A DNA stretch of 64,000 bases from Vulcanimicrobiota bacterium (GCA_021107945.1 JAIORV010000069.1:1-64000); one strand, 5' to 3'. Counted from the first letter of the stretch, positions 1-8,401 are shown. The notes: generated by a model from the letters alone, not told the origin. Numbers and translations are program-made.

Positions 1-274
1 TACCTCCAATGTCTTCCACAGCGAAGGATCTCTACCCACGACAAATGATCCTCCTACAGGCAATTATTCAAGAGATTCTTCGCTATGTAAATCTCCGTAG
101 ATCAAGAAAATCCCGTCTTTGAGAAAATCATTGGAGTAAAGAAACTCATTCTTGATCCGCTCAGAATGACAATTGCGTAAGTCCTGTTATATATATCTTT
201 GCGTTCTTTGCTTCTTTGCGGTTTATTTAAAATTCCTCCTTATAGAATGACAAGCATTTCATGAGGCTGAATAA
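1..274. repeat. Intergenic dispersed repeat, copy 1
   Basis: No gene is visible here. About 155 bases (roughly 20-175) recur in inverted orientation at about 11738-11895 with high similarity; both share the phrase around TTTGAGAAAATCATTGGAGT. Positions 194-226 carry a second repeat type of the form 'ttgcgttctttg...tttgcggttta', a degenerate element found between many genes in this window. The first base is an arbitrary cut, so a feature crossing the left edge would be missed. Confidence 0.7.
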
Positions 275-1009
275 TCACTTCTTCTTTCCCACAATTGCAA
301 TCCTGCGGGAAAACTTTTTAAGATTATTTTCTCCGTCCCCGAATGTCTTTACAACTTCAAAACCATGCCTTTCAAACATACCCACAAGCTCATGGGGACA
401 GTACATCCGGTGATCAAGTTGCCGTTCAACAATTTGTCCTTCTGTTGAAATAAATGTGTGGACTGCGTTCATTCTGCTTGTCAGGGGATCAAATTTGCGC
501 TCCTCCAGCAACAAGCCTCCGTCGGGCAGTCTGTTTATATTGCATGGCTGAAAACTTTTCAGAACGCCGTCCCTGTTTACCATCTCAATAAGCAATAGCC
601 CCCCGGGCTTCAAAGCTCTGTGGAAGCCTGCCATCGTCTTTTCATTTTCTTCGCTGTTAAAATATCCGAAACTTGTGAAGTAATTAAACATCTTGTCATA
701 TCTATTTTCATGGGAAATGTCCCTCATATCCGCCTGAATTATGTCAAATGTGGCCTTTTTTTCGACCATGATTCGCATGGCCATGTCAATCTGCGGGTAG
801 TTGTATTCCATCCCTATTACATGGTACCCCCTCTTTGTCAGTTCAATCGAGTGGCGGCCGAATCCACATGGAATGTCCAGGATCAGATCATCCTTTTCAA
901 GCTCCAGCACTTTTTCGATAAAGTCTGCTTCCCTTGCCGTTCTTTCCCAATTAAGGTGAAGATATGTCTTGTTGTAATTCTCGTCAAAGAAATCCTTATA
1001 CCAAGGCAT
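275..1009 (-). CDS. Class I SAM-dependent methyltransferase
   Basis: A 244-residue protein with a Rossmann-type S-adenosylmethionine-binding motif at residues 42-57 (LILDIPCGFGRHSIEL), followed by an acidic strand end (IGMEYN) and a motif II-like stretch (FDIIQADMRDI). The region after the phrase FTSFGYF resembles small-molecule methyltransferases of the UbiE/Methyltransf_25 group. Substrate cannot be told. The ATG at 1009 follows a clear AGGAGG site. It stands alone on the minus strand with repeat-filled gaps on both sides, so no pathway is suggested by neighbours. Confidence 0.85.
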   Translation of the reverse strand: MPWYKDFFDENYNKTYLHLNWERTAREADFIEKVLELEKDDLILDIPCGFGRHSIELTKRGYHVIGMEYNYPQIDMAMRIMVEKKATFDIIQADMRDISHENRYDKMFNYFTSFGYFNSEENEKTMAGFHRALKPGGLLLIEMVNRDGVLKSFQPCNINRLPDGGLLLEERKFDPLTSRMNAVHTFISTEGQIVERQLDHRMYCPHELVGMFERHGFEVVKTFGDGENNLKKFSRRIAIVGKKK

Positions 1010-1100
1010 GTTTTGCCTCCTTTGAAAAATGATTACTATTCAGACCGGTTACTCTTTAGTAGTCCGGCAGCAAAGTATTTAAGTGTTTCTTGATAAGACA

Positions 1101-1225
1101 TCCCATTGTAGGAGAGGCTTCCAGCCTCGATTTCAGGGCAGGCTCCACCCAAACATAATATTGCCAAAGGCATTAAATTCACTTTAAACTCTGCGTCCTC
1201 TGCGAACTCTGCGGTGAATGGTAAA
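1101..1225. repeat. Dispersed intergenic repeat elements
   Basis: Two repeat types lie in this gap. One reads 'gtaggagaggcttccagcc...' (1107-1155) and resembles other 'gtaggag' elements in the window. The other reads 'aactctgcgtcctctgcgaactctgcggtgaat' (1188-1220, split here as a description), the commonest short repeat of this window. Neither shows a coding pattern. Confidence 0.6.
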
Positions 1226-1340
1226 AATAAAACCCGCAAAGGGGATGAATATAGCCAACAGGAATAAGATTTCTATAAAAGAGGTGCTCAAATCCTGCTT
1301 TAGTAATGAATTGATTCGATGTACAGCGAAGATAGAAATT

Positions 1341-1376
1341 AAAAACACGGCGGAATTAATACGCCGCCGTGTTTTT
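1341..1376 (-). terminator. Rho-independent terminator (bidirectional in form)
   Basis: A perfect 13-base-pair hairpin: arm AAAAACACGGCGG at 1341-1353 pairs with 1364-1376 around a 10-base loop. Read on the minus strand it ends in a run of T just downstream of the glycine-zipper gene that stops at 1407. The A/T tracts on both sides would allow function in either direction. Confidence 0.85.
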
Positions 1377-1406
1377 ATTAATAAACTTTGGATTTTTATA
1401 GGGTTG

Positions 1407-2234
1407 TTATTTTGTTATTACCTTATGAATTAAGGCCACGACTCCGCCGATTGTCGCTCCCACAGCCGCTCCGGCAAGAGCTCCTACAGTCGCCGCGCCT
1501 GCTCTTCCCAGTTGCCACATTGGAGAGGAATGTTTGGGAACAATCTGGATAATCCTGTCCATGTAATCGTGTTCCTTCAGCCCGAATTTATCGACAAATG
1601 AGTCAATCGCCCCGTTCGGGTTGTCTGTGCGGTTCTGAAGGGCGCGGAATTCGAAGTAAGCTTGATCGGGTGTGATGCCGGATTCATTTTCCAGGACGGA
1701 TCCGATAACCTGCAATGTTTTGTATGTCTCGCCGGGAGAGCTTGAGTGGGACTGAACGCTGTCATAAATCTGTCCCCAAGTTGACGCCCCCTCGTTGGGT
1801 CTTGTCTCGGCAAGGTATGCCATGAATTTCATTGCTTTTTCATTATCCAGGGACGGTCCCGAGCCGCCTTTCATATATTCTCCAAGGATTCTTATATCAA
1901 AACGGGTGAATACTTTCCCCGGGTCAGGAGGATTGGCTTCAACCATCAGGACTTCCTTTGAATCGTAGTGCATAACAACGGTATCGTCAGCGACCGATTT
2001 TTGCGCCAGGTACCCGCCCGTGCCTGCTCCGGCAACGGTCAGTCCGGCGGCGGCTATTTTTACGCCGTAGTCTCCTCCAGCGTTTTCTTCACCGTCTTTC
2101 ATCTGCCCGGCGAACCAGTCCTTCGCCCTCGTCATGACCGATTTATCTTTTTTATCTTCTTTTTTAGAAACGCCCTTATTGTTGACAACAGGAGCGGGAG
2201 TTTTTACCGTAAAATCTGTTTTTTTAATAGTCAT
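1407..2234 (-). CDS. Hypothetical protein with glycine-zipper hydrophobic segments
   Basis: 275 residues; family not recognised. The N-terminal 55 residues are Lys-rich and probably disordered. A small-residue hydrophobic stretch at about residues 59-77 (AAAGLTVAGAGTGGYLAQ) is followed by a soluble middle domain (about 90-240). The C-terminus (about 243-272) is a Gly/Ala zipper (GALAGAAVGATIGGVVALI) of the kind that packs helices in membranes. There is no signal peptide. The ATG at 2234 has a strong AAGGGGG site. A second, shorter protein with a similar architecture and an N-terminus starting MTI lies at 49330-49728. A strong terminator follows. Confidence 0.7.
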   Translation of the reverse strand: MTIKKTDFTVKTPAPVVNNKGVSKKEDKKDKSVMTRAKDWFAGQMKDGEENAGGDYGVKIAAAGLTVAGAGTGGYLAQKSVADDTVVMHYDSKEVLMVEANPPDPGKVFTRFDIRILGEYMKGGSGPSLDNEKAMKFMAYLAETRPNEGASTWGQIYDSVQSHSSSPGETYKTLQVIGSVLENESGITPDQAYFEFRALQNRTDNPNGAIDSFVDKFGLKEHDYMDRIIQIVPKHSSPMWQLGRAGAATVGALAGAAVGATIGGVVALIHKVITK

Positions 2235-2349
2235 TCTATCTACCCCCTTATAAAGATTCTACACTGAATTAAAAAAAAAGTAAATTAAAAAATTGTTAAT
2301 TGAGGGTGTTTCATGTTACTTATTTGTAAACATTCAAATGGAAAATTGG

Positions 2350-2400
2350 TAACCATTCACCGCAGAGGACGCAAAGGGCGCAGAGTTATAACGGAAGCTG
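2350..2400. repeat. Dispersed 'accgcagaggacgc' repeat
   Basis: A copy of the commonest short intergenic repeat of the window (ATTCACCGCAGAGGACGCAA and onward). The rest of the gap from 2235 to 2477 is AT-rich and shows no gene. Confidence 0.6.
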
Positions 2401-2477
2401 ACACTTTAGATGAAAACCTATGAATTTGAAGGTATGTCTAAATTCCTCCAAATTTAATACGAAATGTAGCGACATAA

Positions 2478-2975
2478 TCAGATTATATCATCAATAACAT
2501 CTGAGAGGGTTGATCCACATTTTTTTATTATAATGAACCTATGATCCTTGCAAAATCTGATCTTGTTCCTTTTTTGTCTGAACCTTCTTATTTCCACCGT
2601 TTTGACTCCCTTGTGAAGAAGAACCGGATAGTATTCAATCTCCTCAAGTCTATTCACGGATTGCTTCACTAATTCTCTTGCAAATTTGAGACTGTTCCGA
2701 TGTTTTTCGACAATATCACCGGCGTCAATATCCCTATTCTTTAATTCAGCTATTACAAGGAAGCACTTTCCTTTGCGAATGAGAATTATACAATCACACA
2801 TTTTTCTATCCTTGTATATCTCGTCACCCTTTAAAATGATATAATTTCTCTTTTTTGTAATTCCTATGGAAAGCTTGCAGTCCCTTTCTTCGCATTTATC
2901 CTTATTAAACCTGGCAAATTTTTCCCTGGCAAATTCGATTATATCAGTTTTCTTCTTTTTTCTTCTCTTCATCAT
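2478..2975 (-). CDS. PD-(D/E)XK nuclease-like protein, partner of SMC-like ATPase
   Basis: 165 residues, very basic at the start (MMKRRKKKK). A candidate PD-(D/E)XK nuclease core is visible: an Asp in KMCDCIIL, then about 15 residues later the strand FLVIAELKN carrying E-x-K, followed by a helix region (DAGDIVEKHRNSLKFARELV) as in many such folds. The gene overlaps the 3' end of the upstream ATPase gene by 32 bases, which implies translational coupling. ATPase plus small nuclease pairs are common in anti-phage defence, but this pair does not match a system I can name. DNA here is more AT-rich than flanking genes. Nuclease activity is inferred from motif spacing only. Confidence 0.55.
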   Translation of the reverse strand: MMKRRKKKKTDIIEFAREKFARFNKDKCEERDCKLSIGITKKRNYIILKGDEIYKDRKMCDCIILIRKGKCFLVIAELKNRDIDAGDIVEKHRNSLKFARELVKQSVNRLEEIEYYPVLLHKGVKTVEIRRFRQKRNKIRFCKDHRFIIIKKCGSTLSDVIDDII

Positions 2976-4401
2976 TCACTGCTCTTTGTATTTTAACCAT
3001 TTGATTATATAAAGATTCGGTTACCTCCATGAATTCATCCTCGGAAATCCCGTCTTCTTCATCTGTTTTAATCATTTTAGTCTTGAATGCCCCGCTACGT
3101 TTATCATATCTAAATACATTGACTGAAACCTCATCGGGGGTAAGGTAGTCATCTTCCGACAGGTCGTATTTCTTAACCCGGGCTTCAGGCTCAACCTTAC
3201 TCATCATTATAAAGTTGCTCAACTGTTCCAGGAGAAATTCACTATGGGTGGTTATGAGGATTTTCACTCCATTTCTGACCAGCCTTACAAGCAGTTGAGC
3301 CATCAATCTCTGGTTCTCAGGGTGAAGATGAGCTTCCGGCTCTTCAATAACAAGAAGATCCCCGGGGTTAATCAGGTATTTCAGAAACAGGAAAAAAGAA
3401 GCCAACTCCGTTACAGTGGAGGACGTCCTGTAAAGAGGTATTTGAGTATTTTTGAGTTTATACCTGATATCCGGGAATCGAATATTATCGGAGCCTGACA
3501 ATATAATATTTCCTCTTGTTATTTTCTCTTCAAATTCGGTTGCAAGTTCATACAACTCCCTTGGTATATCCGGAAGTTTTATTATATTTGATAGAAAATC
3601 CGCGATTACACCCGTGAAAACTGGAGTGTTGCCTCCTCTCATTCCCATGAAGGGGAGCTCCTCGGTTATATTTGCCAATAATAACTTGTGATGAAGCAGT
3701 ATTCCCGATTTTGCAGATGGAAGATAATATATTTCCCCTCCTGAGCCTTTCGTAATACTATCGAAAATATTCTTTATGATTTTTTTATGAATTTTCTTGA
3801 TTGCAAAGATATTTATTTCTTCCTCGGACAGTCTTGTGCTTTTGTCAGAGCTTTTTTTCCCAAGAATCCTATTCCTTGCAAATTGAATCTCTTTAAGAGG
3901 ATTGATTTTAATACCAATTTTTCCAGGAATAAGGTTCTCAATACTTAATTTGTCTTTTCGCGATCTCAACCTGACTTCACAAAATGAAAATTTAAGACTG
4001 ACTGAAAAACTTTTTTTTCCTATCCTCACAAGCTGATCTATAGGAGATGCAAAAGATTTCTCGATTTCGTCCTTTAATACCACTCCAAATAATAACTCGA
4101 ATATATTTTGGAGAATTTCCCTGATTATTTCCGGCGGCACGTCTATGAATTTGTCTTCATCAGATTGTTTGATTACATCCTGAAGCCATTTGCGCTCGTT
4201 TTCAGGAGAAATGTGTGTTAATGTCGAAAAATACTCTAAATACCTCAAATATCCTTCTAATATCTTGTGAATTGAATATGTAAGAATTGATAGATAGGAT
4301 TTGCCTGAATTATTCGGGCCTATAAAAATTGTAAGAGGTTTTAACACAGGATCCGCCTTATACAAGGGACCAAAGTCTTTAGCTGTTATCTTTATATCCA
4401 A
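2944..4401 (-). CDS. AAA/SMC-like ATPase (OLD/ABC-type)
   Basis: 485 residues. Walker A is at about residues 28-36 (GPNNSGKSY) in the context KPLTIFIGPNNSGKS typical of AAA_15/AAA_21 ATPases related to RecF, OLD and SMC heads. The C-terminal half holds a signature-like helix (STVTELASFFLFLKYL), Walker B (DLLVIEEPEAHLHPENQ) and the switch THSEFLLEQL. The central part is the usual variable insert. No TOPRIM domain follows Walker B, so it is not a full OLD nuclease; the overlapping downstream gene encodes a PD-(D/E)XK-like protein that could supply cleavage. Start is a TTG at 4401 behind a GGAG site. Possible mobile defence module. Confidence 0.8.
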   Translation of the reverse strand: MDIKITAKDFGPLYKADPVLKPLTIFIGPNNSGKSYLSILTYSIHKILEGYLRYLEYFSTLTHISPENERKWLQDVIKQSDEDKFIDVPPEIIREILQNIFELLFGVVLKDEIEKSFASPIDQLVRIGKKSFSVSLKFSFCEVRLRSRKDKLSIENLIPGKIGIKINPLKEIQFARNRILGKKSSDKSTRLSEEEINIFAIKKIHKKIIKNIFDSITKGSGGEIYYLPSAKSGILLHHKLLLANITEELPFMGMRGGNTPVFTGVIADFLSNIIKLPDIPRELYELATEFEEKITRGNIILSGSDNIRFPDIRYKLKNTQIPLYRTSSTVTELASFFLFLKYLINPGDLLVIEEPEAHLHPENQRLMAQLLVRLVRNGVKILITTHSEFLLEQLSNFIMMSKVEPEARVKKYDLSEDDYLTPDEVSVNVFRYDKRSGAFKTKMIKTDEEDGISEDEFMEVTESLYNQMVKIQRAVNDEEKKKEEN

Positions 4402-4540
4402 GTATTCTCACTCCACTATTCTTATGTATCTTTTTTTTACCAAATGGAATTCAATCCCTTCAAAGATATTAAATGGTTTGAATTTAATAAGAATAAATCG
4501 TCATCTTCCCGTCTTTTTTATATGGAAATGCAGTACACCC

Positions 4541-6421
4541 TTACAAACAATCGACCGCTAATGCTAGGGACAAACCGCTTCTCGTTACCGTCAATCCTTC
4601 TTCCCCAAACTCATCCAGGACGGATTTGATTTCATCTTCCGATACTTCTCCATACTTTTCGGGAAGTCTTCTTTTTATGGAAGAGGGGTTCCGGGGTCTG
4701 TTCATGCACAAGATATATATCTCCGCCTTCATTCCTTCAAACACATATTCCATGGGCTTTCGCGGGGATTTTCTGCCGTCGGTTATTATGATTTTATTTA
4801 GGTCGCCGTTCCTGTCCCTTTCCTCTTTTAATGTGAGGAAAGGTATTTCGCCAATCCCCGACCACATCTTCCGCCATCTTGCAATACACTGCATTGACCT
4901 CCTGTAAATGTAAAGAAGGTGGGGTGTGTCGGTTATGTAATCGGCGGTGTATTCGAATGCGATTTTCTCAATGTCAATCTCCTTCGGATATATGTGCCTG
5001 TAAAACCTGTCCGGTTGAAGATTCTTAAGATTGTGCCTTTCCGGACTGAGGTAATAATCCGAGAAACGGACAAGGGACAATGGCATGGGGTATGGCGGAT
5101 CAAGGTGTGGGATTAGCTTAATCACATCAAGTTGACCTTGCAATTCTTCCATTGTGGCATCGGGAATCCCAAGGATGATATTATATGAAACCCTTATATC
5201 GTATTTACGACACCATTTCAGGAAAAGCAGGTTTGAAAAAAGCGTAACACCCTTGTTGATTTTTTTCAGAAGTCCGTTGTCGAGGCATTCGATCCCCGGT
5301 TGTATGAGATTAACTCCGGCGGACTTCATCATCTTTATATGCTTTTCTTTCACATTCGCGCGAAGCTCAAGGAACGGAATGTCTATCTTTCTTCCGGATT
5401 TGCTCAAGACCGGGAATACATTCTCTATCATCTCCGGCGTGACTGCAGCATCTACGATGTATATTGACCCGGAGTTATTTGTATCGATCTGTTTGTTTAT
5501 TTCGCTTTCAATTTTTTCCGGGGATTTGGGGCGGTAGTCTCTGCAGGGGTAAAATGCGCAAAATGTGCAGGGTTTGTGTTGTCCCCATATACATCCCCTC
5601 GACATCTCTATGGGCATATATCGCCGATGGTGAAACCTCTGTCCGTATTCCAGGGAGCGGTAAAGCTTGAAATACGCTGCATAGTCGGGCGCGGGTGATT
5701 TGTTCATGTCCTGAAGAAAGCTGACCCCGCCGGTTGTCTTGATCTCCCGGTTGTTCCTGTAAAATATTCCGGGGAGATCCGGTACCGGCACATCCTCGAT
5801 AATACTTTTAATCAACGGCGTTATTACAGGCTCCGCGTCGCCAAGGACGAAGTAGTCGATGAAGTCGAACACACGCATGAATTCAGGACAGCTTTCATCG
5901 TGAATCTGTGAGAACGCTCCGCCGAATATTGTCTTGATGTGTGGGTTGACTTCCTTTATTCTCCGTGCAACGGCAAACGAGGCATTTATCTGGGCATAGC
6001 TCAATGTGAAACATGCCGCGGAATACTTCGTCCAGTCGTTTTCATCGACGACCTTCCCGATAAATCGGGGGACGATTTCCTCTTTTATCTGGAAGAGCTT
6101 ATCCATTGTGATTCCAGTTGCCGAGGCGAACGCTTCCAGCCTGGAATATGCTTCAAAGTTGAATATCCCCTTCTTTTGTGAGAACGGGACGGGTGAAAAG
6201 AGCCACTCGGAAACAAGCGCCGGAAGTGTGGAGTTGTAAATATTATGACAACCATTTTTTTTCAACTCGTGGAAGAATTGTATGTTGAAATAAAAATCAT
6301 CGGACAGGAAGCCCGCCTCCTGAAGACAACTCTTCAAAAGTCCCATTTGTATCGACGGCCCCTCCGACGGGGCGAATGGGGTTGTTATGATGGCGGTTGT
6401 GGGGGTGTTTGATTTGTTCAT
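4541..6421 (-). CDS. B12-binding radical SAM protein, RiPP-maturase type
   Basis: 626 residues when begun at the ATG at 6421; an upstream in-frame TTG at 6448 adds nine residues. Its N-terminal ~230 residues look like the cobalamin-binding domain of radical SAM methyltransferases. The cluster is C277-x7-C285-x2-C288 within SRGCIWGQHKPCTFCAF. This spacing and the C-terminal winged-helix-like tail ending LSLALAVD resemble the RiPP maturation radical SAM protein 1 family (TIGR03975). Such enzymes C-methylate or otherwise modify ribosomal peptides. No precursor peptide is obvious next to it; the closest small genes are 6777-6989 and 7174-7581. It follows a decayed DNA methyltransferase. Confidence 0.75.
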   Translation of the reverse strand: MNKSNTPTTAIITTPFAPSEGPSIQMGLLKSCLQEAGFLSDDFYFNIQFFHELKKNGCHNIYNSTLPALVSEWLFSPVPFSQKKGIFNFEAYSRLEAFASATGITMDKLFQIKEEIVPRFIGKVVDENDWTKYSAACFTLSYAQINASFAVARRIKEVNPHIKTIFGGAFSQIHDESCPEFMRVFDFIDYFVLGDAEPVITPLIKSIIEDVPVPDLPGIFYRNNREIKTTGGVSFLQDMNKSPAPDYAAYFKLYRSLEYGQRFHHRRYMPIEMSRGCIWGQHKPCTFCAFYPCRDYRPKSPEKIESEINKQIDTNNSGSIYIVDAAVTPEMIENVFPVLSKSGRKIDIPFLELRANVKEKHIKMMKSAGVNLIQPGIECLDNGLLKKINKGVTLFSNLLFLKWCRKYDIRVSYNIILGIPDATMEELQGQLDVIKLIPHLDPPYPMPLSLVRFSDYYLSPERHNLKNLQPDRFYRHIYPKEIDIEKIAFEYTADYITDTPHLLYIYRRSMQCIARWRKMWSGIGEIPFLTLKEERDRNGDLNKIIITDGRKSPRKPMEYVFEGMKAEIYILCMNRPRNPSSIKRRLPEKYGEVSEDEIKSVLDEFGEEGLTVTRSGLSLALAVDCL

Positions 6422-6431
6422 TTTAATTGTA

Positions 6432-6743
6432 TTACGATTGCATATCAACTCGAAACTTTATGGGGTTTAAGTGACTCCAAGATTCCACATTTCCACTTCT
6501 TCTGTACAACTTTCCATTATTATTTTCTTCATAATATTCATATACTCTGACGCATTCATGAAATAGATTGCATAGTCTGTTAATATACTACTTCGAACTG
6601 TCTTCATTTCCCGTTCCGCCTCCATAGTCCCTTCGTTCATAGTATGGAGGGGAATTTATTATCCAATTTACCGACCTGTCCGGAATCTTTTTTATCAATA
6701 AAAAGTTATTATCACAAATTATTTTGTTTACAAACTCATTCAT
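6432..6743 (-). pseudogene. DNA methyltransferase remnant (5' fragment, in-frame TAG)
   Basis: An ATG at 6743 with an AGGAG site opens a 51-codon frame that ends at TAG (6588-6590). It reads like the start of an N4/N6 DNA methylase: KIICDNNFLLIKKIPDRSVN, then the catalytic motif IV INSPPY and RRDYGGG. Reading on past the TAG in the same frame gives YINRLCNLFHECVRVYE, which continues the usual family pattern (a helix after motif IV). The likely ancestral codon was CAG. The frame then loses similarity and stops at 6432, so the S-adenosylmethionine-binding half is missing. It is not the same gene as the intact methylase at 55746-56825. Confidence 0.7.
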
Positions 6744-6776
6744 ATTTTCACTCTCCTGGTATTAAAAACGGCAAAG

Positions 6777-6989
6777 TCAATACCTGTCATGAACCTCAAT
6801 AAGGCCGATGTTTTCAAACGGAATTGCATATTCATAATATCCGTTTGCGGAATCCTGCCTCAGGACGAAAAAGTTTTCACCAACTTCCAGGACTTTCCCG
6901 AATACTTGCGCATGATAATGCTTTTGGCTTACCGTTATTTCCATCTCGTTTGCTTTCTTGCTTAACAGGTATAATCTGATGTTTTGCAT
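6777..6989 (-). CDS. Small Sm-like (Hfq/LSm-type?) protein
   Basis: 70 residues from the ATG at 6989, chosen over the GTG at 7016 because a GGAGG/GAGAGG site sits just before it. The pattern of short beta strands (MEITVSQKHYHAQVFGKVLE, NFFVLRQ, YYEYAIPFENIGLIEVHD) suggests a small Sm-like barrel as in Hfq-related proteins. The match is by pattern only; the Hfq-specific residues are not clear. An RNA-binding role would be inference. Confidence 0.45.
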   Translation of the reverse strand: MQNIRLYLLSKKANEMEITVSQKHYHAQVFGKVLEVGENFFVLRQDSANGYYEYAIPFENIGLIEVHDRY

Positions 6990-7173
6990 GTTGCCTCTCT
7001 CCCTCCAAGAAGTCACGATCCGGCTTATCTCTGTATGTTCTTCAATTTTATCCCGATTATCTTTTGTCGTAACATGAATTTATTCCTCTGTTTCATCAGG
7101 AATGTAATTGTTTAGTCTTTATCGTTTTTCATTGCAGAGTACACGGAGGATCAGGGAATACAGTGAACGCATC

Positions 7174-7581
7174 CTACTCGTCAGCGGAATCCTTCTCCAG
7201 AATCGGCAGGTATATGATCCCATGGAGCTTATCGTTCAGGATAATCTCAAAGGTGAACTCTCCGGATTCATTAATTTCCAGGTCAAGGGAAATAGCGCTC
7301 AAATACTCAGCTCTTCCGTATTCATCCGTCTCAAACGGGCAGATTGTCTTCTCGGGCTCTTTCGCACCCGGTGGGGTAATTCTTATATCCATCTTGTACC
7401 TGCTGTCGTCCAGGTTGCTCCAGTCGAAGAATATCTGTATGGGAATGGTTGCGGGAAACTCATCCAGGACGATTTGTTCGAAGACTCCTTCGATGTTGTA
7501 CAATCCGGGTGATGTTTCATAGGCATTTGCACAGAATAAAAAAGCTTTAAGGAACGGTTGAACCTGATGGGGTAAAACCAT
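7174..7581 (-). CDS. DUF6941-like hypothetical protein
   Basis: 135 residues. The start LPHQVQPFLKAFLFCANAYE followed by NIEGVFEQIVLDEFPATIP, and the later beta-rich part (RYKMDIRITPPGAKEPE, SGEFTFEIILND), recall the DUF6941 family of small beta-sandwich proteins found in Planctomycetes and related bacteria. Function is unknown. The ATG at 7581 has an AAAGGAG site. It is followed by about 185 bases without a gene, then the small Sm-like gene. Confidence 0.55.
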   Translation of the reverse strand: MVLPHQVQPFLKAFLFCANAYETSPGLYNIEGVFEQIVLDEFPATIPIQIFFDWSNLDDSRYKMDIRITPPGAKEPEKTICPFETDEYGRAEYLSAISLDLEINESGEFTFEIILNDKLHGIIYLPILEKDSADE

Positions 7582-7841
7582 GGTTGTTCTCCTTTCTATG
7601 AATTTATTTTAGGACTTACGCATTATTAAGAAAAAACGGCTTGAATTCGTCCCTGAAATGAATTGGGCATAGATTTTGGAATGACTTTTGCGTAACTTCT
7701 ATTATTATTAAATGTGAATGACGATTGTCCTTCGCAGCAATTTTGGACATTTTTACTAAGTACTACGAAGTACCATAAAAAATGGATTATAGTCATTATT
7801 ATAATAAATATCCATTTCTCCATATCCCCCATAACAATATA

Positions 7842-7868
7842 GGTGGCTGCGGCGTTTCGCCGCAGTTC
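7842..7868. repeat. Palindromic 'ctgcggcg...cgccgcag' repeat
   Basis: The stretch GTGGCTGCGGCGTTTCGCCG and its end form a hairpin. Related copies lie at 8939-9014 and 20201-20306. The gap from 7582 to 7903 holds no convincing gene. Confidence 0.65.
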
Positions 7869-7903
7869 AAAAAGGATAATATTTATTAGAAATAGCTTAA
7901 CTG

Positions 7904-8401
7904 CTAAAATGAAAGGTTTCTCAAATCCGTGACACCGGGCTTGTATTCCACTTTTCCGTTTCTGCTGTCATAACGGGGGTAGTTGGGAGGAAGTCCGGCG
8001 TCTTTGTGATAATCGCCGCCACAGTAAATAATAAAGTGTTTTCCGCCCCCGTAAACCCTGTATGATTGGGAATATGTGTCTTTACCCCCGGCGGCGTGAC
8101 ATGTGGGAATTTTTCGCAGATATTTACCCACAAGCACTCTGAGTGACGGAGGATAACGCTTGTTGTCGGTCTTGTACATTTTAACAGCGGTTTTGATGTT
8201 CTTTATGTTGGAGGCGCATGCCACCAATTGCATCAGGATTTGCCTCTTGCTCTTGACTGCCACTTGATTATCGGACGCAATAGCCAGGTTACAGGGAGCG
8301 GAACCATTCCCCACAAAACAGAACGGTACCGCCAAAAGAAGGAAGATGAAGATTAATGTTCCTGATATTAATTTTGGATAAGATGGAGTTTTGTTAAGCA
8401 T
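7904..8401 (-). CDS. Secreted pseudopilin-like (type II secretion G-like) protein
   Basis: 165 residues. An N-terminal signal or membrane segment (GTLIFIFLLLAVPFCFVGN) is followed by a major-pseudopilin-like globular part: NIKNIKTAVKMYKTDNKRYP then SLRVLVGKYLRKIPTC, the pattern seen in pseudopilin-like proteins of several candidate phyla. It lacks the canonical prepilin cleavage site GFTLIE, and its helix lies after the signal segment, so it may be an exported pilin-like protein rather than a fibre subunit. Two cysteines (ACASN and PTCHAA) could form a disulfide. A CGGAGG site precedes the ATG at 8401. Confidence 0.6.
   Translation of the reverse strand: MLNKTPSYPKLISGTLIFIFLLLAVPFCFVGNGSAPCNLAIASDNQVAVKSKRQILMQLVACASNIKNIKTAVKMYKTDNKRYPPSLRVLVGKYLRKIPTCHAAGGKDTYSQSYRVYGGGKHFIIYCGGDYHKDAGLPPNYPRYDSRNGKVEYKPGVTDLRNLSF

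Noticed and set aside
6588-6590. TAG read-through or recoding (for example pyrrolysine) in the methylase fragment
   Set aside because: The frame lacks the second half of a methylase even after read-through, so decay is simpler; no other in-frame TAG inside an otherwise intact gene was noticed.
7626-7832. 68-residue minus-strand frame with one hydrophobic stretch
   Set aside because: Lies in repeat-bearing intergenic DNA, weak start and no similarity pattern.
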